From CAVVSD01 sp963757125 (GTDB lineage: Bacteria; Actinomycetota; Thermoleophilia; Solirubrobacterales; Solirubrobacteraceae): a stretch of 64,000 nucleotides of DNA. Positions 1 through 8,903 of the stretch are shown here, one piece after another (position 1 is the first letter of the stretch; each line of letters starts with the position of its first letter). Location: positions 124,001 to 188,000 of the forward strand of contig CAVWQP010000006.1 in the NCBI GenBank assembly GCA_963757125.1, in the 5' to 3' direction. Below the pieces are notes generated by a model. The model was not told the origin of the DNA. It saw nothing but the letters and a program-made list of their open reading frames with translations, and did not search any database. A program made the position numbers and the translations under genes.

Positions 1-710
1 TGCTGCCCACCGGCGACGACGTGCGCGCGGTGCTGCTCGGCGACGGGGAGGTCAGCAGTGCGCTGCGCCCCGGCACCGTCGCGATCGACATGAGCTCCTC
101 GGCCCCGGTCGGGACGCGGGAGCTCGGGGCGGCGCTCGCCGACCGTGGCGTGACCCTCGTCGACGCGCCCGTGTCCGGCGGCGTCGCGAAGGCGGAGACC
201 GGGACGCTGGCGATCCTTGTCGGTGGCGACGACGACGAGGCGGTCGAGCTGGTGCGGCCGGTGCTCGACGCGCTGGGGGAGCGGATCCTGCGCACCGGCG
301 GCCTGGGGGCCGGGCACGCGGCGAAGGCGCTGAACAACTTCGTCGCCGCGGCGTCCTTCGCCGCCACCTCCGAGGCGCTCATCGTCGGCGCGCGGTTCGG
401 GCTGCGGCCCGAGGACGTCCTCGCGGCGCTGAACGCCTCGACCGGCGCGAGCTTCAACACCCAGTTCACCATGGAGCCGCACGTCCTCCGCAGGCGCTTC
501 GGGGTCGGCTTCGCGATGCGCCTGATGGTCAAGGACATCGCGCTGGCGCGCGATCTCGTCGACGCGACCGACAGCGTCGCGCCGATGTGCCGGCTCACCG
601 AGGAGCTGTGGGCCGACGCGCTCGCAGCCGAGGGGCCGGACGCGGACTTCACCGCGGCCATCAAGCACTGGGAGGAGGAGAACGCGACGGAGCTGCCGCT
701 GCTCGAGTAG
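1..710 (+). CDS. NAD-binding beta-hydroxyacid dehydrogenase (3-hydroxyisobutyrate dehydrogenase family), 5' end missing
   Basis: The open frame runs in from the window edge (codons from base 3), so the N-terminal Rossmann GxGxxG is not seen. What remains is the end of the NAD domain and the helical C-terminal domain. The family substrate-binding signature DAPVSGGVAKAETGTLAI is present, followed by GLGAGHAAKALNNF, which carries the lysine that is catalytic in this family. Such enzymes oxidise 3-hydroxyisobutyrate, tartronate semialdehyde or related beta-hydroxyacids; the substrate cannot be told from the sequence. It stands alone, 78 nt before a divergently unrelated exporter gene on the same strand. 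Confidence 0.85.
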   Translation, partial: LPTGDDVRAVLLGDGEVSSALRPGTVAIDMSSSAPVGTRELGAALADRGVTLVDAPVSGGVAKAETGTLAILVGGDDDEAVELVRPVLDALGERILRTGGLGAGHAAKALNNFVAAASFAATSEALIVGARFGLRPEDVLAALNASTGASFNTQFTMEPHVLRRRFGVGFAMRLMVKDIALARDLVDATDSVAPMCRLTEELWADALAAEGPDADFTAAIKHWEEENATELPLLE

Positions 711-788
711 GCGCGTCACCGGTCGGCGGCCGATGAGTTGCCCGAGGGAGTCTCGTCCTATCCGCAACCCACCGACGAGGAGCCGACG

Positions 789-2261
789 ATGACCGCCACC
801 GCAACGCCCACCGCCGCATCGACCGACCGCAGCCGGTGGCTCGCGCTCTACGTCCTGTGCGCCGGAACGCTCATGATCGTGCTCGACGCGACGATCGTGA
901 ACGTCGCGCTGCCGTCGATCCAGGAGGACCTCGGGTTCTCCCAGAGCAACCTCGCCTGGGTCGTCAACGCTTATCTCATCGCCTTCGGCGGGCTGCTGCT
1001 GCTCGCCGGGCGCCTCGGCGACCTCGTCGGCCCCCGGCGCGTGTTCCTGACCGGGCTGACCATCTTCACCGTCGCCTCGCTCGCCTGCGCGCTGTCGCAG
1101 AACGAAGCGATGCTCGTCGTCTCCCGTTTCGTCCAGGGCGTCGGCGGCGCGCTCACCTCGGCCGTCGTCCTCGGGATGATCGTCACGATGTTCCCCGACC
1201 CGCGCGACCAGGCGAAGGCGCTCGGCGTGTACGCGTTCGTGGCCTCCGCCGGCGGGTCGATCGGGCTGCTGGCGGGCGGCATCCTGACCGACGCGATCAG
1301 CTGGCACTGGATCTTCCTCGTGAACCTGCCGATCGGCGTCGCGGTCGCGTTCGGCACGCTGCGCCTCGTCGAGGACCGCCCCGGCCTCGGCCTGCGCGCG
1401 GGCGCCGATGTCCCCGGCGCCGTGCTCCTGACGGCGGGCCTCATGCTCGGCGTCTACGCGATCCTGCAGGTCCCCGAGCACGGCTGGGGCGCCACGCGCA
1501 CGCTGCTCCTCGGCGCCATCGCGCTTGCGCTGCTCGCGACGTTCGTCGCCCGCCAGGCGCGGATCGCCAACCCGCTCATGCCGCTGCGGCTCTTCCACTC
1601 GCGCGACGCGACCGGCGCGAACATCATCATGGCGTTCGTCGTCGTCGGGATGTTCGGCGTGTTCTTCCTGGGCGCGCTGTACCTGCAGCAGATCCTGGGC
1701 TACGACGCCCTCGAGGTCGGCCTCGCGTTCCTGCCCAGCACGATCGTCATGGCCGGCCTGTCGCTCGGCGTCGCCGGCCGGCTCGTGACCCGGTTCGGCC
1801 CGCAGCGCGTCCTGGCGCCCAGCCTCCTGTTCATCGCGGCAGGCCTGGCGCTGTTCGCCCGCGCCCCGGTGGGCGGCAGCTTCGCCGAGCACATCCTGCC
1901 CGTGACGATCCTGCTCGGCATCGGCACCGGCCTGTCGACGCCGGCGATCATGATGCTCGCGATGTCGGGCGCGACGCCCGCGGACGCCGGCATCGCGTCC
2001 GGCCTCGTGAACACGACGACCCAGGTCGGCGGCGCGATCGGCCTCGCCGTGCTCGCGACCCTCGCGTCGGGCCGCACGGAGGACCTCGCGGCGGCGGGCG
2101 CGTCGCAGGCGGCGGCCCTGAACGGCGGCTTCCACCTGGCCTACCTCGTCGCCGCAGGGCTGCTCGTCGTCGCCGCCATCGTGTCGGTGACGGTCCTGCG
2201 CCGCCAGCCCGCCGCGGCGGGCTCGGAGGCACCTGCGCAGGGGATGCCGAGCGTCGCCTGA
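789..2261 (+). CDS. MFS transporter, DHA2 (EmrB/QacA) drug-exporter family
   Basis: A 490-residue hydrophobic protein with about 14 predicted membrane segments, the usual size for DHA2 proton-coupled multidrug exporters. The first helix carries LDATIVNVALPSIQ, a hallmark of this family, and GRLGDLVGPRRVF matches MFS motif A in the loop after helix 2. The frame opens at a TTG at 738, but ATG 789 is preferred because AGGAG lies 6 nt before it and the protein then starts like its relatives. It is the first of three DHA2 exporters in this window. The drug or metabolite exported is unknown, and no regulator is adjacent. Confidence 0.88.
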   Translation: MTATATPTAASTDRSRWLALYVLCAGTLMIVLDATIVNVALPSIQEDLGFSQSNLAWVVNAYLIAFGGLLLLAGRLGDLVGPRRVFLTGLTIFTVASLACALSQNEAMLVVSRFVQGVGGALTSAVVLGMIVTMFPDPRDQAKALGVYAFVASAGGSIGLLAGGILTDAISWHWIFLVNLPIGVAVAFGTLRLVEDRPGLGLRAGADVPGAVLLTAGLMLGVYAILQVPEHGWGATRTLLLGAIALALLATFVARQARIANPLMPLRLFHSRDATGANIIMAFVVVGMFGVFFLGALYLQQILGYDALEVGLAFLPSTIVMAGLSLGVAGRLVTRFGPQRVLAPSLLFIAAGLALFARAPVGGSFAEHILPVTILLGIGTGLSTPAIMMLAMSGATPADAGIASGLVNTTTQVGGAIGLAVLATLASGRTEDLAAAGASQAAALNGGFHLAYLVAAGLLVVAAIVSVTVLRRQPAAAGSEAPAQGMPSVA

Positions 2262-2284
2262 CGGGAACGGGAGCCGTGCGGGCC

Positions 2285-2290
2285 TAGAGT
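2285..2290 (+). promoter_or_regulatory. -10 box TAGAGT for a leaderless start
   Basis: TAGAGT lies 7 nt before ATG 2298, and no Shine-Dalgarno is present, so the transcript probably starts at the start codon. Confidence 0.5.
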
Positions 2291-2297
2291 GGACCGC

Positions 2298-2960
2298 ATG
2301 GCTCCCCTCACCGTGGACATCTGGTCGGACGTCGTGTGCGGCTGGTGCTACATCGGCAAGCGCCGCCTGGAGGCGGCGCTCGAGCAGTTCGAGCACCGCG
2401 ACGACGTCACCGTCCTGTGGCACAGCTTCGAGCTCGATCCGGCGGCCCCCGCGGTCAACCCGCAGCGGACCGCCGAGATGCTCGCCGAGAAGTACGGCAC
2501 GAGCATCGAGGAGGCCGAGAGTCGCCTCGTCGGCATAACCGAGACCGCGGCGGCGGAGGGCCTGACGTACAACGTCGCCGACGCGCGCGGCGGCAACAGC
2601 TTCGACGCCCACCGCCTCATCCACCTGGCCGCCGAGAAGGGCCTCGGCGAGTCGGTCCACGAGCGGTTCTTCAGCGCCCAGCACTGCGAGGCCGAGGCGA
2701 CCGGCGAGCGCGAGACGCTCGAGCGCCTCGCCGTCGAGGCGGGCCTGGACCCCGACGACGTCCGCGACGTGCTCGACGGCGACCGCTACGCCACCGCGGT
2801 CCGCGCCGACGAGGAGGCCGCGCGGCAGATCGGGGTGCGCGGCGTCCCGTTCTTCGTGCTGGGCCGCAAGTACGGCCTGTCCGGCGCCCAGCCCACCGAG
2901 GTCCTCCTCCAGGCGCTGCAGCAGACCTGGGACGAGGCGCAGACCTCGGCGGCGGCCTGA
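2298..2960 (+). CDS. DsbA family oxidoreductase (FrnE-like), copy 1, CGWC active site
   Basis: A 220-residue cytoplasmic thioredoxin-fold protein of the DsbA/FrnE group, with no signal peptide. The N-terminal SDVVCGWCYIGKRR holds the CxxC dithiol, and the C-terminal RGVPFFVLGRKYGLSGAQP supplies the cis-proline and the end of the thioredoxin fold around a helical insert. FrnE-like proteins are thiol oxidoreductases or isomerases linked to oxidative stress and some polyketide pathways. ATG 2298 is chosen over GTG 2289 because it aligns with the next gene. A close paralogue follows after 2 nt, so the two form a tandem duplication and almost certainly one transcript. Confidence 0.88.
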   Translation: MAPLTVDIWSDVVCGWCYIGKRRLEAALEQFEHRDDVTVLWHSFELDPAAPAVNPQRTAEMLAEKYGTSIEEAESRLVGITETAAAEGLTYNVADARGGNSFDAHRLIHLAAEKGLGESVHERFFSAQHCEAEATGERETLERLAVEAGLDPDDVRDVLDGDRYATAVRADEEAARQIGVRGVPFFVLGRKYGLSGAQPTEVLLQALQQTWDEAQTSAAA

Positions 2961-2962
2961 TC

Positions 2963-3628
2963 ATGGCCGAGCTCACCGTCGACATCTGGTCGGACGTCGT
3001 GTGCCCCTGGTGCTACATCGGCAAGCGACGCTTCGAGGAGGCGCTCGAGCAGTTCGAGCACCGCGACGACGTCACCGTCCTCTGGCACAGCTTCGAACTC
3101 GACCCCGACGCGCCGCCGGTCGCCGAGGGCAAGTCGGCCGAGCGGCTCGCCGAGAAGTACGGCATGTCGGTCGAGGAGGCCGCGGGCCGCCAGGCCGAGA
3201 TCACCACCCTCGCCGCCCAGGACGGCCTCACCTACGACCTCGCCGAGTCGCGCGGCGGCAACACGTTCGACGCGCACCGCCTCATCCACCTCGCCGCCGA
3301 GCACCGGCTCGGCGACGCGGCGATGGAGCGCCTCATGCACGCGTACTTCAGCGAGCGCGAGGCGATCGGCGATCGCGAGACGTTGCAGCGCCTGGCCGTC
3401 GAGGCCGGGCTCCCGGCCGAGGAGGTCCGCGACGTGCTCGAGGGCGAGCGCTACGCGGACGCGGTGCGTGCCGACGAGCGCGCGGCGACCCAGATCGGCA
3501 TCCGCGGCGTCCCGTTCTTCGTCCTCGGCCGCAAGTACGGCGTCTCGGGCGCGCAGCCCTCCGAGGTCCTGCTGCAGGCCCTGCAGCAGGCCTGGGACGA
3601 GGTCGCGGGGCAGCCCGTCAACGCCTGA
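2963..3628 (+). CDS. DsbA family oxidoreductase (FrnE-like), copy 2, CPWC active site
   Basis: A 221-residue paralogue of the preceding gene. The first 45 residues are nearly identical to copy 1, and the DNA is also nearly identical there, but the active site is CPWC instead of CGWC. The middle helical insert has diverged more, while RGVPFFVLGRKYGVSGAQP is again conserved. Residues inside a CxxC set redox potential, so the pair probably differs in oxidising strength. The spacing of 2 nt from copy 1 and 3 nt to the next start indicates one operon with the downstream Gfo/Idh/MocA gene. Confidence 0.88.
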   Translation: MAELTVDIWSDVVCPWCYIGKRRFEEALEQFEHRDDVTVLWHSFELDPDAPPVAEGKSAERLAEKYGMSVEEAAGRQAEITTLAAQDGLTYDLAESRGGNTFDAHRLIHLAAEHRLGDAAMERLMHAYFSEREAIGDRETLQRLAVEAGLPAEEVRDVLEGERYADAVRADERAATQIGIRGVPFFVLGRKYGVSGAQPSEVLLQALQQAWDEVAGQPVNA

Positions 3629-3631
3629 CGC

Positions 3632-4552
3632 GTGCCGATCGACGTCGCCCTGCTCGGCTGCGCGCATCCGCACGTCCCGGACGTGCTCGGCGTCGTCGCG
3701 TCCGAACCCGATCTCCGGCTCGTCGCCGCCTGGGACGAGGACCCCGGCGCGGTGCCGTCGGTGCTCGGCGGCGCCGCGGTGCGCAACGTCGACACCGCGA
3801 TCCGCCGCGCGCACGCGGTCGTGATCTGCGCGCCGACCGACCAGCGTCCCGCGCTGAGCCTCCGCGCCGCGCAGGCCGGCCGCCCGCTGCTCGTGGAGAA
3901 GCCCATCGCACTCTCCGCGACCGACGGTCAGCGCCTCGCGCGCGAGATCGAGCGGACCCGGACCCCGGCCATGGCCGCGCTCTTCCTGCGGCGCCTGCCC
4001 GCGCTGGAGCGGCTCGCCGGCGTGCTGCGCGAGCGGCTGCTGGGCCGACTCGCGGGCGTCGACGCGACGTTCACGCACGGCGGGGCGCTCAACGGGATGT
4101 TCGACGGCCCGACGGCGTGGATGGAGGACCCGGCGCGGGCCGGGGTCGGCGGGTTCGGCGACCTCGCGCTGCATCTGCTCGACGCCCTCGCCGTGCTCGC
4201 GCCGGACGAGCCGCCGCGGCTCGCCGGCGTCGCGCTCGACGCCGTCGGCGGCACGGGCCTGGGCCGCTGGGCCGGCGTCCCGATGAGCGTCAAGGCCAGC
4301 TGGGCCGTCCGGCCCGGCGGGTTCGAGCTCACCGTCGCCGGCGGCAACGGCACGGCGGTCCTCCGCGGCGGCGTCCTCGAGCTGCACGGCGAGCATGGGG
4401 AGCCGGAGCGCTGGGTCGGGCCGCCCCCGGACGCGGGCGAGGCGGTCCGCGGGTTCGCCGACGCCCTGCGGACACGGCGATTCCCGCGCGACGGGCTCAC
4501 CGCCGCGGTCCGCGCCCACATGGCGCTGCAGGAAGCGGTCCGCGTCGCGTGA
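3632..4552 (+). CDS. Gfo/Idh/MocA family NAD(P)-dependent oxidoreductase
   Basis: A 306-residue protein starting at a GTG. The N-terminal Rossmann domain begins VALLGCAHPHVPDVLG, with the loop glycine pattern altered compared with the classic GxGxxG, and has the family lysine motif LLVEKPIALS around residue 90. The C-terminal half is the alpha/beta dimer and substrate domain. Members act on sugars, inositols or related polyols and pigments; the substrate is unknown here. It follows the DsbA pair by 3 nt. A long hairpin overlaps its stop codon. Confidence 0.8.
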   Translation: MPIDVALLGCAHPHVPDVLGVVASEPDLRLVAAWDEDPGAVPSVLGGAAVRNVDTAIRRAHAVVICAPTDQRPALSLRAAQAGRPLLVEKPIALSATDGQRLAREIERTRTPAMAALFLRRLPALERLAGVLRERLLGRLAGVDATFTHGGALNGMFDGPTAWMEDPARAGVGGFGDLALHLLDALAVLAPDEPPRLAGVALDAVGGTGLGRWAGVPMSVKASWAVRPGGFELTVAGGNGTAVLRGGVLELHGEHGEPERWVGPPPDAGEAVRGFADALRTRRFPRDGLTAAVRAHMALQEAVRVA

Positions 4553-4567
4553 TCGCGACGCGGACCG
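4536..4567. terminator. Bidirectional hairpin terminator between convergent genes
   Basis: A 14-bp perfect stem (4536-4549 with 4554-4567) closes a TGAT loop that contains the stop codon of the plus-strand oxidoreductase. It sits exactly between two convergent genes, where a shared terminator is expected. There is no U-tract, as is common in very GC-rich genomes. Confidence 0.75.
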
Positions 4568-4580
4568 TCCCGCAGACTCA

Positions 4581-6401
4581 TCAGCCGGTGCTGATCGCCT
4601 TGGACGTCCCGAGCACCGCGCCCGCGGCGTCCAGCGCCTGCACGGCCACGAACGCGGCCCCATCCGTGCGGATGCGGGTCTCGAAGCCCGTCCGCGGCGC
4701 CGAGGTCGCCGGTGCCAGGGCGTCTGCCGTCGCGCCGGCCAGCACCTGCCAGCGCGCGACCTGCGTCGCGCCGTTCCAGCTGGCGTAGACGTTGCGCCCG
4801 GCCGAGGTCGACGCGACCGACGGCTGCGCCGCCGGCGTCCCGACCCACGGGAACCGGTAGGCGCGGTAGGTGTCCTGCCCGCGCGCGATCCGTGCGTCGA
4901 AGATCGTCGTGCCGTCGGGCGCGAACTGCGTGAAGTAGCCCTGCGAGCCCCAGCCGACGAAGATGTTCCCCGCGTCGTCGAGCCCCTGGACGTTGCCCTG
5001 CGTGCCCGCGAGCAGCGTGTTGGGCTTGTGGACCTGCGCACGCGTGACGGTCGCCGTCTTCGCCGAGTCGTCGAGCTTGAGGAACAGCGCGCGCGACGCG
5101 CTGCGCACCCGCGGCGCGGCCTCGTTGTCGAAGATCCGGACGACGCCCGGTGTCGGCATCTGGATGTCGTGCTGGTAGGCGAACTGCGCCGCGCCGACCA
5201 TGCGGTACGTGCTCTTCTTGCCGCCGATGCGCGCCTCGAGCTGGCCGGTCGTCCGGTCGAGCTCCACGCCGGCCCACAGCTCGCGGCCGGAGACGAGGAT
5301 CTTGCCGTCGGGCGTCAGGTTCACCGAGTTGGCGTGGACGTAGTCGTAGAGCGGGTCCGCGCCGCCGGGGATCGGGGCGTGGCTCTCGCCGAGCCCGATC
5401 GTCCCGAGGCTGTGCCACTCCCACATCACGAGCCCGGTCTTGATGTCGATCTCCTGGATGACCGAGTCGATGACCCGGGCCTCCTTCGGACCGCCCATGA
5501 AGCGCAGGTCCCTGCGCACGGGGTTGTAGACGATGCCCAGGAGCGTGCCCTGCGGCGTGATCGTCGTCTCGTGGAAGTCGAGGTTGTAGCCGTTGCCGCC
5601 GTGGATCGTCTGCACGGGCCGGTAGGAGCTGTCGACGACCTGCACGACGCCTTCGCCCGTGCCGAGCACCGCGCGGCCCTGCCACCAGGTGAGCACCGGC
5701 TGCCCGTCGAGCTGCTGGACGCGGAAGTCGGTCACGTTGCCGGCGTCGTTCTGGGCGAACCAGACCGGCCGGCCGTTGTTGTCGACGATCATCGGGCCGC
5801 TCTGCAGGCCGGCGCGGGTCTTCGCGCCGAAGACCTTCTTCGGAGCGATGAAGACGAAGCCCGGCGTGTCCGCCTGCGTGTGGAAGACCTGGACCTCGGG
5901 CGGACGCAGGTCGGGGCGGGAGCGGTAGCGCGGCAGCGAGCCCTTGGGCGGCGTGCCGACCTGGCCGGTCAGCTCCTGCAGCAGCTGGAGGTTCGGCTTG
6001 CCGCCGCCGCTGCCGAGGCCCTTGCTCGGCCGCGACACGGTCTTGAACGTGTAGTCGCCGTTGCGCGCGCCCGGGATCGTGAGATCGGTCTTGACGCTCA
6101 CGGTCTCGCCGCCGCGCAGCGGCTTGTCGAGCACGAAGCTCGCGCCGTTGCCGTCGGAGTGGGGACGCAGGGTGCCGGTGTGGTTGCCGGACTCCGAGCC
6201 GCTCACCGTGACGGCGCCCAGCTGCGCCGGCGGCGCGCCGCGGAGGCTGATCTGCGTCTCCGGCGAGGCCGACTGCACACCCGGCATGGGGAACGCCCCG
6301 ACCGTCGCCGTCGTCGTCTGCGCCCCGGCGCTGCATGCGATGGCGCCGCATGCCGCGACCGCTGCCAACCCGCCCAGCGCGAACCTGCTCCGCGTCCTCA
6401 C
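4581..6401 (-). CDS. Secreted arylsulfotransferase (ASST) family protein
   Basis: A 606-residue protein starting at GTG 6401, preceded by a GGGGAAGG purine run. Residues 1-30 form a signal peptide ending near SAGAQ. After an Ig-like N-terminal region come beta-propeller blades of the arylsulfotransferase type, with the conserved histidine motifs LDFHETTI, YDYVHANSV and YQHDIQMP and a WEWHSLG blade motif. ASST enzymes move sulfate between phenolic compounds; many actinobacterial members are uncharacterised, so the reaction is inferred from the family only. It lies directly downstream of the NHL-repeat gene on the same strand and may be cotranscribed with it. Confidence 0.8.
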   Translation of the reverse strand: MRTRSRFALGGLAAVAACGAIACSAGAQTTTATVGAFPMPGVQSASPETQISLRGAPPAQLGAVTVSGSESGNHTGTLRPHSDGNGASFVLDKPLRGGETVSVKTDLTIPGARNGDYTFKTVSRPSKGLGSGGGKPNLQLLQELTGQVGTPPKGSLPRYRSRPDLRPPEVQVFHTQADTPGFVFIAPKKVFGAKTRAGLQSGPMIVDNNGRPVWFAQNDAGNVTDFRVQQLDGQPVLTWWQGRAVLGTGEGVVQVVDSSYRPVQTIHGGNGYNLDFHETTITPQGTLLGIVYNPVRRDLRFMGGPKEARVIDSVIQEIDIKTGLVMWEWHSLGTIGLGESHAPIPGGADPLYDYVHANSVNLTPDGKILVSGRELWAGVELDRTTGQLEARIGGKKSTYRMVGAAQFAYQHDIQMPTPGVVRIFDNEAAPRVRSASRALFLKLDDSAKTATVTRAQVHKPNTLLAGTQGNVQGLDDAGNIFVGWGSQGYFTQFAPDGTTIFDARIARGQDTYRAYRFPWVGTPAAQPSVASTSAGRNVYASWNGATQVARWQVLAGATADALAPATSAPRTGFETRIRTDGAAFVAVQALDAAGAVLGTSKAISTG

Positions 6402-6472
6402 GCTTCCGCCTTCCCCCGATGACACAGTCACGCCCCCCGTGGCGGGCGGCGCAACCGTACCGTCCGGCCCGG

Positions 6473-8741
6473 TCAACCGGTCGCCTGGTAGTCGCGCGAC
6501 ACGGTGGTGGGGGCGCCTGCCGCCGCCGCGGCCGACACGGACACCGTTGCCGTCAGGCCCTTGCGACCGCGCAGCGCCCGCGTCAGCTGGCGCGCCTGCG
6601 CGCGACTGACCTGTGGGCGCAGCAGGCGATCCTGCCCCGCCTGCAGCGTGAGGGCGATCGGGCGGAGGTTCACCGTGACCCGCTTGTGGCCCTTCGCCGG
6701 ACGCGAACGGGGCGTGAGGCTCACGCGGAGCGTCAGCTGGCAGCCCGTGTCGCAGCCGACGCGGACCGGCAGCGTCCTCGAGCTGAGGATCCGCGTCGTC
6801 CGCAGCGCACGGAGGTCGACCTGCGGGCCGTCGGGCACCGGCCCCGCCGGCAGCTTCGGCGGCGCCGGGCGCGCGGGCAGCGGCAGGGCCGCGCAGAGCG
6901 AGCCCGGGGGCGTCACCGGTGCGGCGAGCGTGAACTGCTGGACGCGGTTGTTGTCGGAGTCCGTCACGGTCAGCGTGCCCCGGCAGTCGACGCTCACGCC
7001 GGTCGGGCGCGTGAACTGCCCGGTGCCCGTCCCGCGCTCGCCGACCGTCGCGAGGCGCTCGCCGTCGGGCCCGAACTGCTGCACGCGGTTGTTGCCGCGG
7101 TCGGCGACCCAGACGTTGCCGGCCTGGTCGAGCGTCAGCTGGGCCGGGGTGTTGAGCTTGCCGAGGTTGCGCCCCGATCCGCCGAACGAGTCGATCTCGC
7201 TGCCGTCCGGCGACCAGATGCGGATGAAGTTGCCGACCGAGGTGTAGATGCGGCTGCCGTCGGGCGTCACGGCGACGCCGCGCAGGCCGCGGCCCGTCTG
7301 CGTGATCGCGCCGAGGTAGTTGCCCGCCCCGGTGAAGCGCACGATCCGGTCGTTGCCGCTGTCGGCGACGTAGATGTTGCCCGCGCCGTCGAGCGCGATG
7401 CCCGACGGGTCGAGCATCTGGCCGGGGCCGGAGCCCTGGGTGCCGATCGTGCGCACCGGCAGGCCCGTCGCCCGGCTGAAGACGACGATCGTCGCCCGGC
7501 GCTGGTCGAGCACGTAGATGTTGCCGGGGACATCGAAGGCCACGGCGACCGGCCGCGGAAGGATCGTGGGGCCCGGGTTGGGGGAGCCCATCGAGCTGAT
7601 GATCGTCCCGTCGGGCCCGAGGAACTCCACCCGGCCGTTGACGGCGTCGGTCACGGCGCGGATGCCGTTGGAGTCCGCGGCGACGCCGGACGGGGTGTTG
7701 AACTGCCCCTCCGCGCGGCCCGGACGTCCCGAAGGAGCGCAGCAGCCGCCCGTTGAGGTCGAAGACGTCGACGCGGTCGTCGCCCGTGTTGGCGACGTAG
7801 ACGTTGCCCGAGCGGTCCGTCGCGATCCCGCGCACGAACGCGAGCTGCCCCGGGCCACGGCCGTACGAGCCCCACCGCGCCTTGTACGCGTAGCCGGTCG
7901 ACGCGGTGCTGAAGCGCAGGATCCGGTGGTTGAGGTTGTCGGCGACGAAGATGCGCCCTGCGGGGTCGACCGCGACGCCGTAGGGGAAGTTGAGCTGGCC
8001 CGGCCCGGTGCCCGACCCGCCGAAGCTGCGGATGACCTTGCCGCCCGTGTCCGTCACGAGGATGCGGTGGCGCTGGTCGTCGGCGATGTACAGCCGCGTG
8101 CCCTTCACGGCCAGGCCCTTCGGGTGCGAGAGCGTGCCGGGCGGCAGGATCACCGACGCCTGCGTGCCCTCCACCGTGAAGCGCTGGATGCGGTTGTTGC
8201 CCGAGTCGGCGACGTAGAGGAGGCCGTTCGACGTCGCGAGCCCGCCGCCCGCGCCCGCGTCGTTGCCCCGGCCGCCGCCGAAGAGGAACTGGCCGACGCC
8301 GCTGCCCGTCGAGCCCCAGCTGTTCATCAGCCCGCCACCCGGGTTGAACCGGTCGATGCGGTTGCGCCCGTCGGCGACGATGAGCGAGCCGTCGTCGGCC
8401 ACGGCGAGCGCGCCGACCGCGCTCAGCTCGCCGGGACGCTGGCCGGCGGCGCCGACGGTGCGGAGGAACTGGCCCTGCGGCGTGAAGACCTGGACGACGT
8501 GCGAGCCCTGGTCGCCGACGTAGACGTTGCCGTCGGGCCCGATCGCGATCGCCTGGGGGAAGCGCAGCACGCCACCGGCGCTCTGGCCGACCTGCGACGC
8601 CGCGGAGTAGACGCACGCGGGCTGGGCGCCGGGGCACTGGGCCAGCGCGGACGGCGCGCCGGCGAGCGCCGCGAGGAGGCATCCGCCCAGGGCGACGAGC
8701 CCGGCGATGCGACGAGGAGTCAAGCGGATGTGGGGGGCCAT
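6473..8741 (-). pseudogene. Secreted NHL-repeat beta-propeller protein, frameshifted as read
   Basis: Begins at ATG 8741 with a signal peptide cleaved near SALA-QC. Many NHL repeats follow (patterns such as DGNVYVGDQG, NLLYVADSGNNRIQRF, GNVYVANTGDDRVDVF), and a C-terminal beta-rich domain ends at 6473. The reading frame changes near 7712: upstream repeats are in one frame and the next repeat (GQFNTPSGVAADSNG) is one base out. A single extra base in GGCCGCGCGG on the minus strand explains it. Corrected length is 755 residues. NHL propellers usually bind proteins or sugars outside the cell. The damage may be a sequence error, since both halves are well conserved. Confidence 0.75.
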
Positions 8742-8756
8742 CAGGGGGTCGAACAC

Positions 8757-8784
8757 GCGGTCCCCGCTCCCGATGCGGGACCGC
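8757..8784. promoter_or_regulatory. Hairpin in the leader of the NHL-repeat gene
   Basis: An 8-bp inverted repeat (GCGGTCCC 8757-8764 with GGGACCGC 8777-8784) lies 16 nt upstream of the minus-strand start at 8741. Its role is unknown. Confidence 0.3.
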
Positions 8785-8853
8785 GAGGAGCCGCATGATG
8801 CCGCCCAGGCCGGACGGCGGCGGCGGTGAAACGTCCGGGCGGGTGTCGTGTAC

Positions 8854-8872
8854 TGATATTTTGGTATCAAAA
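8854..8872. promoter_or_regulatory. Candidate MarR operator upstream of the exporter-marR pair
   Basis: Two overlapping inverted repeats sit in an AT-rich patch within 73% GC DNA: TGATA-N6-TATCA (8854-8869) and TTTTG-GTAT-CAAAA (8859-8872). They are 32-50 nt before the exporter start. MarR proteins bind short AT-rich palindromes at the promoter of their own operon, and a marR gene is the second gene of this operon. Confidence 0.55.
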
Positions 8873-8903
8873 CATTGGTCTACGAAAGAATCTTCCCGTC
8901 CGT

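Noticed and set aside
2786..5041. A 751-codon minus-strand frame antisense to the DsbA and Gfo genes
   Set aside because: Arg/Ala/Pro-rich shadow of the plus-strand genes with no family features.
4581..8870. A 1429-codon open frame on the minus strand
   Set aside because: It joins the start of the NHL protein, an out-of-frame stretch and the arylsulfotransferase gene. Each has its own signal peptide or start, and the middle is explained by the frameshift near 7712.
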